Shown here piece after piece: positions 23,152 through 32,531 of a DNA stretch of 50,185 nt. The stretch spans positions 89,922 to 140,106 of the forward strand of contig CAISEP010000001.1 of the NCBI GenBank assembly GCA_903884425.1. Direction: 5' to 3'. Under the pieces are notes generated by a model that was not told where the DNA came from, did no database searches, and saw only the letters and a list, made by a program, of their open reading frames with translations. The position numbers and the translations under genes were made by a program. Each line of letters begins with the position of its first letter. The first letter of the stretch is position 1. This stretch comes from an uncultured Caulobacterales bacterium (GTDB lineage: Bacteria > Pseudomonadota > Alphaproteobacteria > Caulobacterales > Caulobacteraceae).

Positions 23152-24026
23152 GCGCCGACCGGCCCAAGCTGGGGATCATCGCCGGCGGGGGCGGCCTGCC
23201 GGTGGCGCTGGCGGAGCGGTGCCGGACCTCCGGCCGACCATTCCACGTGATCCGCCTGCGGGGCTTTGCCGACCAGACGCCGGACGCCCTGCCGGGTGAG
23301 ACCATCGGCATTGCCGAGATCGGCAAGGTGATGGGCTCCCTGCGATCCCATGGCTGCCAGGCCGTGTGCTTTGCCGGCTATGTGAAGCGGCCGGACCTGG
23401 CGGCCCTGAAGCCGGACCTTCGGGGACTAACCATCCTGCCGGGGGCCATCGCCGCTGCGCGGCACGGGGACGACGCCCTCATGACCTACCTGGTCGGCGT
23501 GTTCGAACAGGAGGGCTTCCGGATCGAGGGGGCCGACGATGTGGATGCGGGCCTGACCCTCGGGGCCGGTCCCATGGGGCGGGTCGTCCCGACGGCGGCC
23601 CAGGCCCTGGACATCCGCCGCGGGCTGGAGGTCGCCCGGGTGATCGGCTCCATGGACATCGGGCAGGGCGCGATCGTCGTCGACGGCCTGGTGCTGGCGG
23701 TGGAGGCGCAGGAAGGCACGGACGCCATGCTGCAGCGGTGCGCAGGCCTGCCGCAGGACATCCGCGGTACCGCCAGCCAGCGGCGCGGCGTCCTCGCCAA
23801 GTGTCCCAAGCCCATGCAGGAGATGCGCATCGACCTGCCCACCATCGGGGTTTCCACGGTGGAGGGGGTGGCCGCCGCCGGTCTGGCGGGGATTGTCGGT
23901 GAGACCGGACGCATGCTGGTCATGGACCGGGCCGGGGTGGTGGCTGCCGCCGACCGGCTCGGGGTCTTCGTGCTGGGTGTGGACCCCGGGTCCGACGGAC
24001 TTCCCGTGGACGGGGCCCTGCCGTGA
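23148..24026 (+). CDS. lpxI: UDP-2,3-diacylglucosamine pyrophosphatase LpxI
   Basis: This 292-residue DUF1009 protein cleaves UDP-2,3-diacylglucosamine to lipid X; LpxI replaces LpxH in alphaproteobacteria and was characterised from Caulobacter. The N-terminal [17 protein letters not shown] and the C-terminal-domain blocks VGRVVPT-like, [23 protein letters not shown] and [17 protein letters not shown] fit the family. The only early start is TTG at 23148, which overlaps the lpxA stop as TTGA. The gene ends with a GTGA overlap into lpxB. Confidence 0.93.
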   Translation: MSADRPKLGIIAGGGGLPVALAERCRTSGRPFHVIRLRGFADQTPDALPGETIGIAEIGKVMGSLRSHGCQAVCFAGYVKRPDLAALKPDLRGLTILPGAIAAARHGDDALMTYLVGVFEQEGFRIEGADDVDAGLTLGAGPMGRVVPTAAQALDIRRGLEVARVIGSMDIGQGAIVVDGLVLAVEAQEGTDAMLQRCAGLPQDIRGTASQRRGVLAKCPKPMQEMRIDLPTIGVSTVEGVAAAGLAGIVGETGRMLVMDRAGVVAAADRLGVFVLGVDPGSDGLPVDGALP

Positions 24027-25207
24027 CACGGCCGGTGAAGCTGCTGCTGACGGCCGGGGAAGCGTCGGGGGACCGGCTGGGGGCTGGCCTGATCCGTGCC
24101 CTTCGCCGCAGGCTGCCGGACCAGACGCTGGAACTCATGGGCGTCGGGGGGCGGCTTATGGCCGCGGAGGGGCTGGAGAGCCTGTTCGACATGTCCGAGC
24201 TGTCCGTGCTCGGCCTGTTCGAGGGAGTGCGGGCCTATCCGCGGATCGTGCGGCGGGCCGATGACCTGGCGGCGCTGGCCCGACGCTCGCAGCCCGACCT
24301 GGCGGTGCTGATCGACAGCTGGGGCTTTTCCCTGCGCGTGGCGCGGCGTCTGAGGCGTCTGACACCCCCGGTGTTCGTGGTGAAATACGTGGGACCCCAG
24401 GTCTGGGCCTCCCGCCCCGGACGGGCTCGGACCCTTGCGGGGGCGGTGGACCACCTCCTGTCCACCCAGAGCATGGATGCCCCCTATTATGCCGGGCTGG
24501 GTCTGCCGGTGACCTTTGTCGGCAACCCGGCCCTGACCATGGACCTTTCCGGAGTGGACGGGGCCCGCAGTCGGGCGCGGCTTGGCCTAGGTCCCGACCA
24601 GCCCCTGCTGCTGGTGCTGCCCGGCAGCCGCGCGGCAGAGGTGGCACGACTGTCGGAGCCCTTTGGTGCGGCGGCGGCGCAGCTGGCGGCCGACATCCCC
24701 GGCCTGAGCGTCGCCGTGGTGGTGGCCCCCACCGTGGCCGACCAGGTGAAGGCCGAGGTCGCCCGCTGGACCGTGCCCGTCCATCTGATCGAGACCGATG
24801 CGGACAAGCTCGACATCATGGCCGGTTGCACCGCGGCCCTTGCCGCCAGCGGCACGGTCTCGACGGAACTGGCCCTGTGCGGCGCGCCCATGGTCATCGG
24901 CTACCGGATCGGGGCGGTGTCCTATACGCTTCTGAAGCCGCTCATGCGCACCCGGTTCGTGACCCTGTTCAATATCGCCGCCGACCGCGAAATCGCCGCC
25001 GAGCGCCTTCAGGCCCTCTGCACGCCCGAGGAGCTGGCGGCGGCGCTGCGGCCCCTGCTGACCGATCCGCAACTGCGCAGCCGCCAGATCGCCGCCCAGA
25101 CCGAGGCGCTGGGCCTGATGGGTCTGGGGCAGGCCGATCCCTCCGACCGGGCGGCAGAGGCCCTGATCCAGGATCTTCGCAGCCAGGGCGTGCTGCCGCG
25201 CGCATAG
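24023..25207 (+). CDS. lpxB: Lipid-A-disaccharide synthase
   Basis: This 394-residue GT19 glycosyltransferase joins UDP-2,3-diacylglucosamine and lipid X. LLLTAGEASGDRLGAGLI, MGVGGRLMAAEGLESLF, KYVGPQVWASRPGR, LLLVLPGSRAAEV and AASGTVSTELAL are family signatures. It uses a GTG start that overlaps the lpxI stop. It is the last gene of the lipid A run; the next gene begins 67 bases later with its own ribosome-binding site. Confidence 0.95.
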   Translation: MTRPVKLLLTAGEASGDRLGAGLIRALRRRLPDQTLELMGVGGRLMAAEGLESLFDMSELSVLGLFEGVRAYPRIVRRADDLAALARRSQPDLAVLIDSWGFSLRVARRLRRLTPPVFVVKYVGPQVWASRPGRARTLAGAVDHLLSTQSMDAPYYAGLGLPVTFVGNPALTMDLSGVDGARSRARLGLGPDQPLLLVLPGSRAAEVARLSEPFGAAAAQLAADIPGLSVAVVVAPTVADQVKAEVARWTVPVHLIETDADKLDIMAGCTAALAASGTVSTELALCGAPMVIGYRIGAVSYTLLKPLMRTRFVTLFNIAADREIAAERLQALCTPEELAAALRPLLTDPQLRSRQIAAQTEALGLMGLGQADPSDRAAEALIQDLRSQGVLPRA

Positions 25208-25274
25208 TTCCCGCTCGCAGAGGGTGACGCCTGTGGCTATCGTTCCGACGTGAGTCCGAAGGAGAGCCTGTCCC

Positions 25275-26588
25275 ATGCGTATTGCCCGCCCCCTGACCCG
25301 TTTGCTCGGCCTGGCCCTGTCCCTGGCCCTCTGTTGGGTCGGCACCACGGCCCGGGCGGGAGAGGCGGTGCCGTCCGCCGTGCTGCTGCGGCCCCAGGCG
25401 GTCTGGTCCGCGGGCAGCGGCCTGCACACGGGCTGGGCGGTGCTGGTCACCGGGGACCGGATCACCGCCGTCGGACCGGCGTCGGAGCTGTCCGCACCCG
25501 CCGGGGCGACGGTGATCGACCTGCCGGGCCAGACCCTGATGCCCGGTCTGATGGACCTGCACTCCCACCTGCTGCTGCACCCCTACAACGAGGCCCTGTG
25601 GGACGATCAGGTGCTGAAGGACGCGGAGGACTACCGGGTGCTGCGGGCGGTGAAGCAGGCGCGGGCCACCCTGATGGCCGGCTTTACCACCCTGCGGGAC
25701 CTGGGCACGGAAGGGGCGGGCTATGCCGATGTCTCGCTTCGCCAGGCCATCGATGACGGCCTGATCCCCGGACCCCGCCTGGCGGTGGCCACCCGGGCCA
25801 TCGTGGCCTTCGGGGCCTATGGTCCGGCCGTCCGCCACTATCGCCCCGACCTGGCCCCGCCCCAGGGCGCAGAGGAGGTCAGCGGCGTCGATGCGGCGGT
25901 GAAGGCCGTACGCGGGCAGGCGGCCCGCGGGGCGGACTGGATCAAGTTCTATGCCGACTACCGGGTGGGGCCGAAGGGGGAGTCCCTGGCCACCTTCTCC
26001 CTCGAGGAGATGAAGGCCATGGTCGAGGCGGCCCACGGCCTGGGACGGCCGGTGGCGGTGCATGCCTCCACCAATGAGGGGATGCGCCGGGCGGCGCTGG
26101 CCGGGGTCGACACCATCGAGCACGGCACCGGCGGGACCGAGGAGGTGTTCAAGCTGATGGCCGCCCGTGGGGTGGCCTATCTGCCGACCCTAACGGCGGA
26201 GGAGGCGATCTCGGAGTATTTCGGCGGCTATCACCCCGCCACCGACCCGCCGACGGCCCAGATGCGGGATGCGGAGCGCGCCTTTCGCCTGGCCATGAAG
26301 GCCGGGGTCCGCATCGGCCTGGGCAGCGATGTGGGCGTCTTTCCCCACGGGGACAATGTGCGGGAGCTGATCTGGATGGTCCGCGACGGCATGACCCCGG
26401 TCCAGGCCCTGACGGCCGCGACCGAGACCAGTGCCGAGATCCTGCATCGGGGGGACAGCCTGGGCCAGGTGCGCCCCGGCTACCTGGCCGATCTCGTTGC
26501 CGTGCCGGGGGACCCCACGGCCGACGTGACCGTGGTGCGCAAGGTCGACTTCGTGATGAAGGGCGGGGTCGTCTACCGCCGTCCCTGA
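25275..26588 (+). CDS. Secreted amidohydrolase (Xaa-Pro dipeptidase/imidazolonepropionase-like)
   Basis: This 437-residue protein has a signal peptide (about 1-27, ending TTARAG) and an amidohydrolase-superfamily barrel. The metal HxH is in [14 protein letters not shown], the candidate carbamylated lysine is in [13 protein letters not shown], and further ligands are in [18 protein letters not shown] and [12 protein letters not shown]. The subgroup includes Caulobacter L-Xaa-L-Arg/Lys-type dipeptidases, so a periplasmic peptidase role is likely; the substrate cannot be read from sequence. It converges with gltA across a shared hairpin. Confidence 0.85.
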   Translation: MRIARPLTRLLGLALSLALCWVGTTARAGEAVPSAVLLRPQAVWSAGSGLHTGWAVLVTGDRITAVGPASELSAPAGATVIDLPGQTLMPGLMDLHSHLLLHPYNEALWDDQVLKDAEDYRVLRAVKQARATLMAGFTTLRDLGTEGAGYADVSLRQAIDDGLIPGPRLAVATRAIVAFGAYGPAVRHYRPDLAPPQGAEEVSGVDAAVKAVRGQAARGADWIKFYADYRVGPKGESLATFSLEEMKAMVEAAHGLGRPVAVHASTNEGMRRAALAGVDTIEHGTGGTEEVFKLMAARGVAYLPTLTAEEAISEYFGGYHPATDPPTAQMRDAERAFRLAMKAGVRIGLGSDVGVFPHGDNVRELIWMVRDGMTPVQALTAATETSAEILHRGDSLGQVRPGYLADLVAVPGDPTADVTVVRKVDFVMKGGVVYRRP

Positions 26589-26612
26589 CCGTTTCCGGTC
26601 GGTGCCGACATG

Positions 26613-26649
26613 AAAAAGGGGCCCGCAGGATGTCTGCGGGCCCCTCTGT
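26613..26649. terminator. Terminator between convergent amidohydrolase and gltA genes
   Basis: A perfect 11-base stem (GGGGCCCGCAG at 26618-26628, CTGCGGGCCCC at 26634-26644) has a 5-base loop. On the minus strand it is followed by TTTTT, a classical terminator for gltA. On the plus strand the tail is TCTGT, so it may also stop the amidohydrolase transcript, less strongly. Confidence 0.85.
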
Positions 26650-26673
26650 CGTTCCAGTGATCTCCCGAAGGGA

Positions 26674-27972
26674 TCAGCGCTTCTCGATGGGCACGAATTC
26701 CCGGATGGTCGGGCCGGTATAGACCTGACGGGGACGGCCGATCTTCTGCGAGGGATCCTCGATCATTTCCTTCCACTGGGCGATCCAGCCCACGGTGCGG
26801 GCCAGCGCGAACAGCACGGTGAACATCTCGCTCGGGAAGCCCATGGCGCTCAGCGTGATGCCCGAATAGAAGTCGATGTTCGGATAGAGCTTGCGTTCCA
26901 CGAAGTAGGGGTCGCTCAGGGCGATGCGCTCCAGCTCCATGGCCACCTGCAGCAGGGGCTCGTCGCGCTTGCCCAGCACGTCCAGCACCTCGTGGCAGGT
27001 CTTCTGCATCACCTTGGCCCGGGGGTCGTAGTTCTTGTAGACCCGGTGGCCGAAGCCCATCAGGCGATAGCGGCGATCCTTCACCCCCTGGACGTATTCC
27101 GGGATGCGGTCGACCGTGCCGATCTCCTTCAGCATGTTGAGCGCCTCTTCATTGGCACCCCCATGGCTCGGGCCCCACAGGCAGGCAATGCCGGCCGCGA
27201 TGCAGGCGAACGGGTTGGCCCCGGACGAGCCGGCCAGGCGAACCGTGGAGGTCGACGCATTCTGCTCGTGGTCGGCGTGCAGGATGAAGATCCGGTCCAT
27301 GGCGCGGGCCAGAACCTTGTTGACCTTGTAGTCCTCTGCCGGGACGGCGAAGCACATGCGCAGGAAGTTGTCGGCATAGCCGAGCTCGTTGCGCGGATAG
27401 ACGAAGGGCTGACCCACCGCGTACTTGAAGGCACGGGCGGCGATGGTCGGCATCTTGGCGATCATCCGGTGCGCCGAGATCTGGCGCTGGCGCTCGTCAT
27501 GGATGTTGGTGCTGTCGTGATAGAAGGCCGACAGGGCCCCGACCGCGCCGACCATGATGGCCATGGGATGCGCGTCCCGACGGAAGGTCTGGAAGAAGCG
27601 GTCGAACTGCTCGTGCAGCATGGTGTGGTAGGTGATGGTCCGCTCGAATTCCGCGAACTGGGTCGCGGTCGGCAGCTCCCCGTGGAGCAGCAGGTAGCAG
27701 ACCTCGAGGAAGCTGGAATTCTCCGCCAGCTGGTCGATGGGATAGCCGCGGTACAGCAGCACACCGGCATCACCGTCGATATAGGTGATCTGGCTCTCGC
27801 AGCTGGCCGTGGAGGTGAAGCCCGGATCGTAGGTGAAGACGTCGGCCTCGGCATACAGCTTTCGGATGTCCACGACGTCCGGACCGGTGGATCCCTTCAG
27901 GATCGGCATTTCGACCGTCTTGTCGCCGATCGTGAAGACGGCGTTCCCCCCAGGGGTGACCTTGCTATCCAT
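26674..27972 (-). CDS. gltA: Citrate synthase
   Basis: This 432-residue type II citrate synthase condenses oxaloacetate and acetyl-CoA at the entry of the TCA cycle. The catalytic residues match the E. coli triad: H270 in [13 protein letters not shown]309 in GFGHRVYKN and D367 in [20 protein letters not shown] and the N-terminal domain of the hexameric Gram-negative type are also present. It ends at the shared terminator. It is transcribed in the same direction as gltX, with a 101-base gap that holds its promoter. Confidence 0.97.
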   Translation of the reverse strand: MDSKVTPGGNAVFTIGDKTVEMPILKGSTGPDVVDIRKLYAEADVFTYDPGFTSTASCESQITYIDGDAGVLLYRGYPIDQLAENSSFLEVCYLLLHGELPTATQFAEFERTITYHTMLHEQFDRFFQTFRRDAHPMAIMVGAVGALSAFYHDSTNIHDERQRQISAHRMIAKMPTIAARAFKYAVGQPFVYPRNELGYADNFLRMCFAVPAEDYKVNKVLARAMDRIFILHADHEQNASTSTVRLAGSSGANPFACIAAGIACLWGPSHGGANEEALNMLKEIGTVDRIPEYVQGVKDRRYRLMGFGHRVYKNYDPRAKVMQKTCHEVLDVLGKRDEPLLQVAMELERIALSDPYFVERKLYPNIDFYSGITLSAMGFPSEMFTVLFALARTVGWIAQWKEMIEDPSQKIGRPRQVYTGPTIREFVPIEKR

Positions 27973-28011
27973 CGAATTCCCCGAATTGCTGCACCGCGAA
28001 CGGCCCCGTTC

Positions 28012-28039
28012 GCATTAACCCAAATCGATACGCCGTCAA
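28012..28039 (-). promoter_or_regulatory. Predicted gltA promoter
   Basis: Read on the minus strand, TTGACG (28034-28039) is followed after 16 bases by TAATGC (28012-28017). TTGACG is the -35 form favoured by Caulobacter housekeeping promoters. The -10 element is weak. It lies about 40 bases upstream of the gltA ATG in the gltX-gltA gap. Confidence 0.45.
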
Positions 28040-28073
28040 CTCTTCGAAACGGGTAAACGGCCCCGAAGAAACA

Positions 28074-29483
28074 TCAATTGCCCTGTCCGTCCGTGCTCAG
28101 CGCCTCGCTCAGCCGCGCGAGGCTTTCGTCGGGACCAAGCGCCAGAAGCAGGGTGGCCAGGTCCGGCGCCACCGCGCCACCGGACAGGACCCCGCGCAGG
28201 GCGGGCCCGAACTTGCCGATGCCCACGCCTTCAGCGCCGGCAAAGGCCCGGATCATGCCTTCCAGTGCCTCCCGCTCGAAGGGGGTGGCGGCAATCTGCG
28301 CCTGAAGCCGGGCCAGCCGCTCACGGGTCTCCGCGGTGAGCAGGCCCCGGGTCCGGTCATCCAGGGCGAGCGGGCGGGTGTGCAGCACGAAGGCCAGGGC
28401 GTCGGCGATGTCGATCGTGGTCTTGGCCCCTTCCTTCAGCAGCCCCACCAGGGTCGGCAGCCGCACGGCCACGTCCGCCGGAACCGTCTCGCCCCTGGTG
28501 GTGAAGACCCGGGTCACCAGGGCGGCCAGGCGGTCGTTGTCGGCCTCCTTCAGATAGTGGGCATTGATGAAGCCCAGCTTCTGCCAGTCCAGGCGGGCGG
28601 GGGACTTCACCACGTCGGTGACGTCGAACCAGTCCGCGGCCTGGGCATCGGTGAAGATCTCGTCGTCCCCGTGGCCCCAGCCCAGCCGGGTGAGGTAGTT
28701 GCGCATGGCTTCGGGCAGATAGCCCATGTCGGCGAACTCGCCCACGGCCTGGGCCCCGTGGCGCTTGGACAGCTTGGCCCCGTCCGGCCCGTGGATCAGG
28801 GGGATGTGCCCCATGGCCGGGACCTCCCAGCCGAAGGCCTGGTAGATCAGGGTCTGGCGGGCGGCATTGTTCACATGGTCGTCGCCCCGGATGATGTGGG
28901 TGACGCCCATGTCGTGATCGTCCACCACCACCGCCAGATTGTAAGTGGGGGCCCCGTCGGACCGCAGCAGCACCAGGTCGTCCAGCTCGATGTTGCGGAA
29001 GCGGATCTCCCCCTTCACCAGGTCGTGCAGCACCGTGTCTCCGTCGAGCGGACCCTTGAAGCGGATCACGTGGGGCGCGTCGGGATCGTTGGGCGTCTGG
29101 TCGCGCCAGGGGCTGCGGATGGCGCGGCCCTCCGCCCTGGCCTGTTCGCGCATCGTCTCCAGCTCCGCCACGGTCAGGTAGCAGCGATAGGCCTTTCCGG
29201 CGGCCAGCAGCGCCATCACCGCCTCCCGGTGCCGGTCGGCGCGGGAATGCTGGAACACCGGCTCCGCATCCGGGGTGACGCCGAGCCAGCTCAGCCCCTC
29301 GAAGATGGCGGCCACGGCGGCCTCCGTCGAGCGTTCCCGGTCCGTGTCCTCCACCCGCAGCAGGAACTTTCCACCCGTATGACGTGCATAGAGCTGGTTG
29401 AACAACGCGGTCCGCGCGCCCCCAATGTGCAGGAAGCCGGTGGGGGAGGGGGCGAAGCGAGTGACGACGGGACGAGGGGACAT
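28074..29483 (-). CDS. gltX: Glutamyl-tRNA synthetase
   Basis: This 469-residue class I synthetase charges tRNA-Glu. The HIGH-type motif is FLHIGGARTA (H19-G22), the KMSKS-type motif is KLSKRHG, and FLLRVEDTDRERS is the conserved catalytic-domain stretch. The C-terminal half is the alpha-helical anticodon-binding region. Many alphaproteobacteria carry two gltX paralogues and a second could exist elsewhere. It is divergent from comEC, with 44 bases between their start codons. Confidence 0.95.
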   Translation of the reverse strand: MSPRPVVTRFAPSPTGFLHIGGARTALFNQLYARHTGGKFLLRVEDTDRERSTEAAVAAIFEGLSWLGVTPDAEPVFQHSRADRHREAVMALLAAGKAYRCYLTVAELETMREQARAEGRAIRSPWRDQTPNDPDAPHVIRFKGPLDGDTVLHDLVKGEIRFRNIELDDLVLLRSDGAPTYNLAVVVDDHDMGVTHIIRGDDHVNNAARQTLIYQAFGWEVPAMGHIPLIHGPDGAKLSKRHGAQAVGEFADMGYLPEAMRNYLTRLGWGHGDDEIFTDAQAADWFDVTDVVKSPARLDWQKLGFINAHYLKEADNDRLAALVTRVFTTRGETVPADVAVRLPTLVGLLKEGAKTTIDIADALAFVLHTRPLALDDRTRGLLTAETRERLARLQAQIAATPFEREALEGMIRAFAGAEGVGIGKFGPALRGVLSGGAVAPDLATLLLALGPDESLARLSEALSTDGQGN

Positions 29484-29527
29484 GGGGCGCGCCTTGCAGG
29501 CCGGTACGGGAAAGGGCGGTGTCTAGC

Positions 29528-31687
29528 ATGAGCCCCTCGGCAGAGCCTAGGCCCGCCCTCGGAAAACGCCTCCTCGCCGGGATTCGTGCGGAACTGGCCG
29601 CCCAGGTGCCGCGACTGGCCCTGTGGCGGCCGGTGGCCTTCGGGGCCGGGGCCGCGGTCTATTTCGGGCGACCGGACGAGCCGCCGGTATGGACGCTCTG
29701 GGCCTGTCTGGGGCTCGGCGGGGCGATTTTCGCGGCCGTGCGGCGATGGGCCGCACCGGCGGGGGTGGCGGGGAGCCTGCTCCTCGCCGCCTTCGCCCTG
29801 ACCGGCTTCGCGGTGGCCCAGGCGCGCACCCTGTGGGTCGATCGCCCGGTGGTGCCCCTGCGCCTCGGGGTCGTCGAGGTGGAGGGTGAGGTGATCGACA
29901 TCCGCAGCCCGTCGGCGGAGCGCTGGCGGCTGCTGATCGTCCCCTCCCGCATCGGCCCACTGGGGCCCGCGGACCTGCCGGGACGCCTCCGTCTGGTGAC
30001 GCCGCCGGAGGACCGGACGCAACCGGGGGACCATGTCCGCGTGCTGGCCATCCTCAACCCTCCCGGGGGACCCGCCAGCCCCGGTGCCTACGACTTCGCC
30101 CGGGACGCCTTTTTCGAGGGGATCGGGGGCGTGGGCGCGGCCCTTTCCCCGGTGGTCGTCTCCCCCGGCCGGGACCTGCGCGGCTGGGACGCGGTGGAGG
30201 CCCACCTGAACCGCTGGCGTTGGGCTCTGGCCACACGGCTGGCACAGGACCTGGACGACCTGCGCGGCCCGGGACGCCCCTCCACCGGTCTCGTGGCGGC
30301 GCTGGCGACCAGTCACGAGGCGTGGCTGCCAAAGGCGGCGGAGGACGACCTGCGGGGGTCGGGGCTCGCCCACATGCTGGCCATTGCCGGCCTGCACATG
30401 GCGGCGGTCAGCGGGTTCGTCTATCTGGCCGTCCGGCTGGCGGTGGCGGCCACTCCCGCCCTGGCCGTGCGGCTGCCGGGGCACAAGCTGGCCGCCCTGT
30501 GCGGTCTCTTGGCCGTGCTGGTCTATCTGGTCCTGTCGGGCGCTCACCCTCCCGCCCGCCGGGCGGCGATCACGGCGTCGGTGGTCTTCCTGGCAAGGCT
30601 GACGGACCGGCGGGCGGTGAGCCTGCACGCCCTGTCCATCGCGGCCCTGGGTGTGCTTGCGCTGGAGCCGGAATGCGTGGTCCAGCCCGGCTTCCAGATG
30701 TCCTTCTGCGCCACCGGGGCCCTGGTGGCCGTGGCGGAGGCCTGGCGGCCGGTGCGGGACCGGGTGGTGTCGGCCCCGCTGCTGATCCGGGTGGTCCAGG
30801 CCGTGCGCGATGCCCTGTCAGGCCTCGTCGTGGTGGCCACCGTGGCGGGACTGGCCACGGGACCCTTCGCCATCCAGCACTTCAACCGCACGACGCTCTA
30901 CGGCACGCCGGCCAACCTGCTGGCGGACTTCCTGGCCAGCGCCGTGGTCATACGCGCCATTGCCCTTGCCGCGGTGCTGGAGGCCTGTCGGGCCAACCCC
31001 ACCGCGCTCGCGCCGGTCCTCTGGGTCGCAGGATGGGGCGCGCAGGGCATTCTGGCGGTCGGGCACCTGTTCGCGCACCTGCCGGTGGCCCAGATGGCGG
31101 TGGCGAGTGCACCCGATCCGGCCCTGCTGGTCAGCTTTGCCGGGCTGCTGCTGGCCATCCTCTGGCGGGGACGGTTGCGCTGGATCGGGGTCGCGCTCGG
31201 GCTCGCGGTCCTGGTCTGGCCAAGACCTCCGCCCCCCCTCGGCTGGCTCGGACCGGACGGGACCAATGCCGCCGATGTGGTGCGGGGGCAGGTGGTCGCC
31301 ATGCGCCCCGACCGGCGGCAGTTCGCCTTCGAGAGCTTTGCCCAGCATCGCGGCCTGGCCCTGGCCGGACCGGGCGACCACTTCCAATGCAGCCGGGACA
31401 TGTGCGTGGGTCCGGCGGACAGCCATCCGAGGCTCGCGGCCTGGTTCACCCGCCGCCGTCCGTCCGCCCAGCGCCTTGTGGAGCTTTGCGACAGTGACAT
31501 CCTGCTGCTGTCAGCCCCCGTGCCGGTTCCGGGGGAGTGTCGTCGGCCCCTGCTGCTGCGGCCGGAGACCTTCCGCCGGTTCGGGGCCGCAGAGGTGCTG
31601 CGGCAGGGACGCGGCTGGCGGCTGGACTGGACCGCCCCCCATCGCGGAGACCGGCCCTGGACCCGTCCCCCGCCACTTGCGCCCTAG
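29528..31687 (+). CDS. comEC: ComEC/Rec2-family DNA uptake channel protein
   Basis: This roughly 719-residue polytopic membrane protein has an N-terminal DUF4131-type soluble segment and the ComEC/Rec2 competence core (GSGLAHMLAIAGLHMAAVSGF, then multiple helices to about residue 560). ComEC moves single-stranded DNA across the inner membrane in natural transformation. The C-terminal 150 residues show no HxHxDH, so the nuclease-like beta-lactamase domain seems degenerate. ATG 29528 was preferred to GTG 29519 in the same frame. It converges with lexA, with 18 bases between their ends. Confidence 0.88.
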   Translation: MSPSAEPRPALGKRLLAGIRAELAAQVPRLALWRPVAFGAGAAVYFGRPDEPPVWTLWACLGLGGAIFAAVRRWAAPAGVAGSLLLAAFALTGFAVAQARTLWVDRPVVPLRLGVVEVEGEVIDIRSPSAERWRLLIVPSRIGPLGPADLPGRLRLVTPPEDRTQPGDHVRVLAILNPPGGPASPGAYDFARDAFFEGIGGVGAALSPVVVSPGRDLRGWDAVEAHLNRWRWALATRLAQDLDDLRGPGRPSTGLVAALATSHEAWLPKAAEDDLRGSGLAHMLAIAGLHMAAVSGFVYLAVRLAVAATPALAVRLPGHKLAALCGLLAVLVYLVLSGAHPPARRAAITASVVFLARLTDRRAVSLHALSIAALGVLALEPECVVQPGFQMSFCATGALVAVAEAWRPVRDRVVSAPLLIRVVQAVRDALSGLVVVATVAGLATGPFAIQHFNRTTLYGTPANLLADFLASAVVIRAIALAAVLEACRANPTALAPVLWVAGWGAQGILAVGHLFAHLPVAQMAVASAPDPALLVSFAGLLLAILWRGRLRWIGVALGLAVLVWPRPPPPLGWLGPDGTNAADVVRGQVVAMRPDRRQFAFESFAQHRGLALAGPGDHFQCSRDMCVGPADSHPRLAAWFTRRRPSAQRLVELCDSDILLLSAPVPVPGECRRPLLLRPETFRRFGAAEVLRQGRGWRLDWTAPHRGDRPWTRPPPLAP

Positions 31688-31705
31688 GATGGCGGGGCAG
31701 TGAGC

Positions 31706-32416
31706 CTATTGATAGCGGCGGATCAGCCCCACCAGCTTGCCCTGGACCTCCACCTGGTCGGGGCCGTAGATGCGGGTCTCGTAGGCCTTGTTGGCAGGCT
31801 CCAGCGCGATGGCACCGCCCTTGCGCCGCAGACGCTTGAGGGTGGCCTCCTCCTGCATCACCAGGGCCACGACGATGTCGCCGTTGTTGGCATTGTCGGT
31901 GCGCTTGATGACCACGAAGTCCCCGTCGAAGATGCCCGCCTCGATCATGCTGTCGCCCTGGACCTCGAGGACGAAGTGGTCCCCGGTCCCCAGCAGGCTT
32001 TCCGGCACCGGCATCCGGTCCCGTTCATGCTGGATGGCCTCGATGGGGGTGCCGGCGGCGATCTTGCCGAGGATGGACAGCTCCCGCACGTCGTTGGACA
32101 GCAGGCTCGCCACCGGGGCCTGGGACGGGGTGGGGGCGGACCCCTCGATCACCCGGGGCTGGAAGGCCCGCCGACCGCCGGCCGGGGCGCTGGTGGTGGC
32201 CTGGTCGGGCAGGCGGACCACTTCCAGGGCCCGGGCCCGGTGGGCCAGGCGGCGCAGGAAGCCCCGCTCCTCCAGGGCCGTGATCAGCCGGTGGATGCCG
32301 GACTTGGACGCCAGGTCCAGCGCCTCCTTCATCTCGTCGAAGGAGGGGGACACGCCGGTTTCCTTGATCCGCTCATGGATGAACATGAGAAGTTCGTGTT
32401 GCTTGCGTGTCAGCAT
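31706..32416 (-). CDS. lexA: LexA SOS repressor
   Basis: This 236-residue repressor has an N-terminal winged-helix domain ([17 protein letters not shown], then [20 protein letters not shown]) that binds SOS boxes, and an S24 autoprotease domain. The cleavage site is A121-G122 in GKIAAGTP, the nucleophile is S156 in [10 protein letters not shown], and the general base is K194. RecA-stimulated self-cleavage derepresses the SOS regulon. An SOS box in its own promoter shows autoregulation, and the second box in this window makes the SidA-like gene a likely target. Confidence 0.97.
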   Translation of the reverse strand: MLTRKQHELLMFIHERIKETGVSPSFDEMKEALDLASKSGIHRLITALEERGFLRRLAHRARALEVVRLPDQATTSAPAGGRRAFQPRVIEGSAPTPSQAPVASLLSNDVRELSILGKIAAGTPIEAIQHERDRMPVPESLLGTGDHFVLEVQGDSMIEAGIFDGDFVVIKRTDNANNGDIVVALVMQEEATLKRLRRKGGAIALEPANKAYETRIYGPDQVEVQGKLVGLIRRYQ

Positions 32417-32469
32417 GTGGGCTGCGTGCTCCGACGAATCCCGGGGAAACCCGAGAACAAATCATGCAC

Positions 32470-32484
32470 GTTCTGTAGATGTTC
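32470..32484 (-). promoter_or_regulatory. LexA-binding SOS box in the lexA promoter
   Basis: On the lexA coding strand it reads GAAC-ATCTACA-GAAC, an exact GAAC-N7-GAAC repeat ending about 53 bases before the lexA ATG. It overlaps the predicted -10 element. The orientation relative to the gene is the same as in the SidA-like promoter. Autoregulation of lexA through such a box is established in alphaproteobacteria. Confidence 0.88.
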
Positions 32485-32499
32485 CGGATTAACAGTCAA
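32472..32499 (-). promoter_or_regulatory. Predicted lexA promoter
   Basis: On the minus strand, TTGACT (32494-32499) and TACAGA (32472-32477) are separated by 16 bases, with the SOS box covering the -10 element. No alternative promoter is evident in the 115-base trpC-lexA gap. Confidence 0.6.
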
Positions 32500-32531
32500 T
32501 TACCAATGTTGTCGCCGTGGCCCGAAGCCGG

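Noticed and set aside
32489-32503. Near-match to a CtrA box (TTAA-N7-TTAC) upstream of lexA
   Set aside because: One mismatch, and part of it is the TTGACT -35 element read on the other strand. It is too weak to claim CtrA control of lexA.
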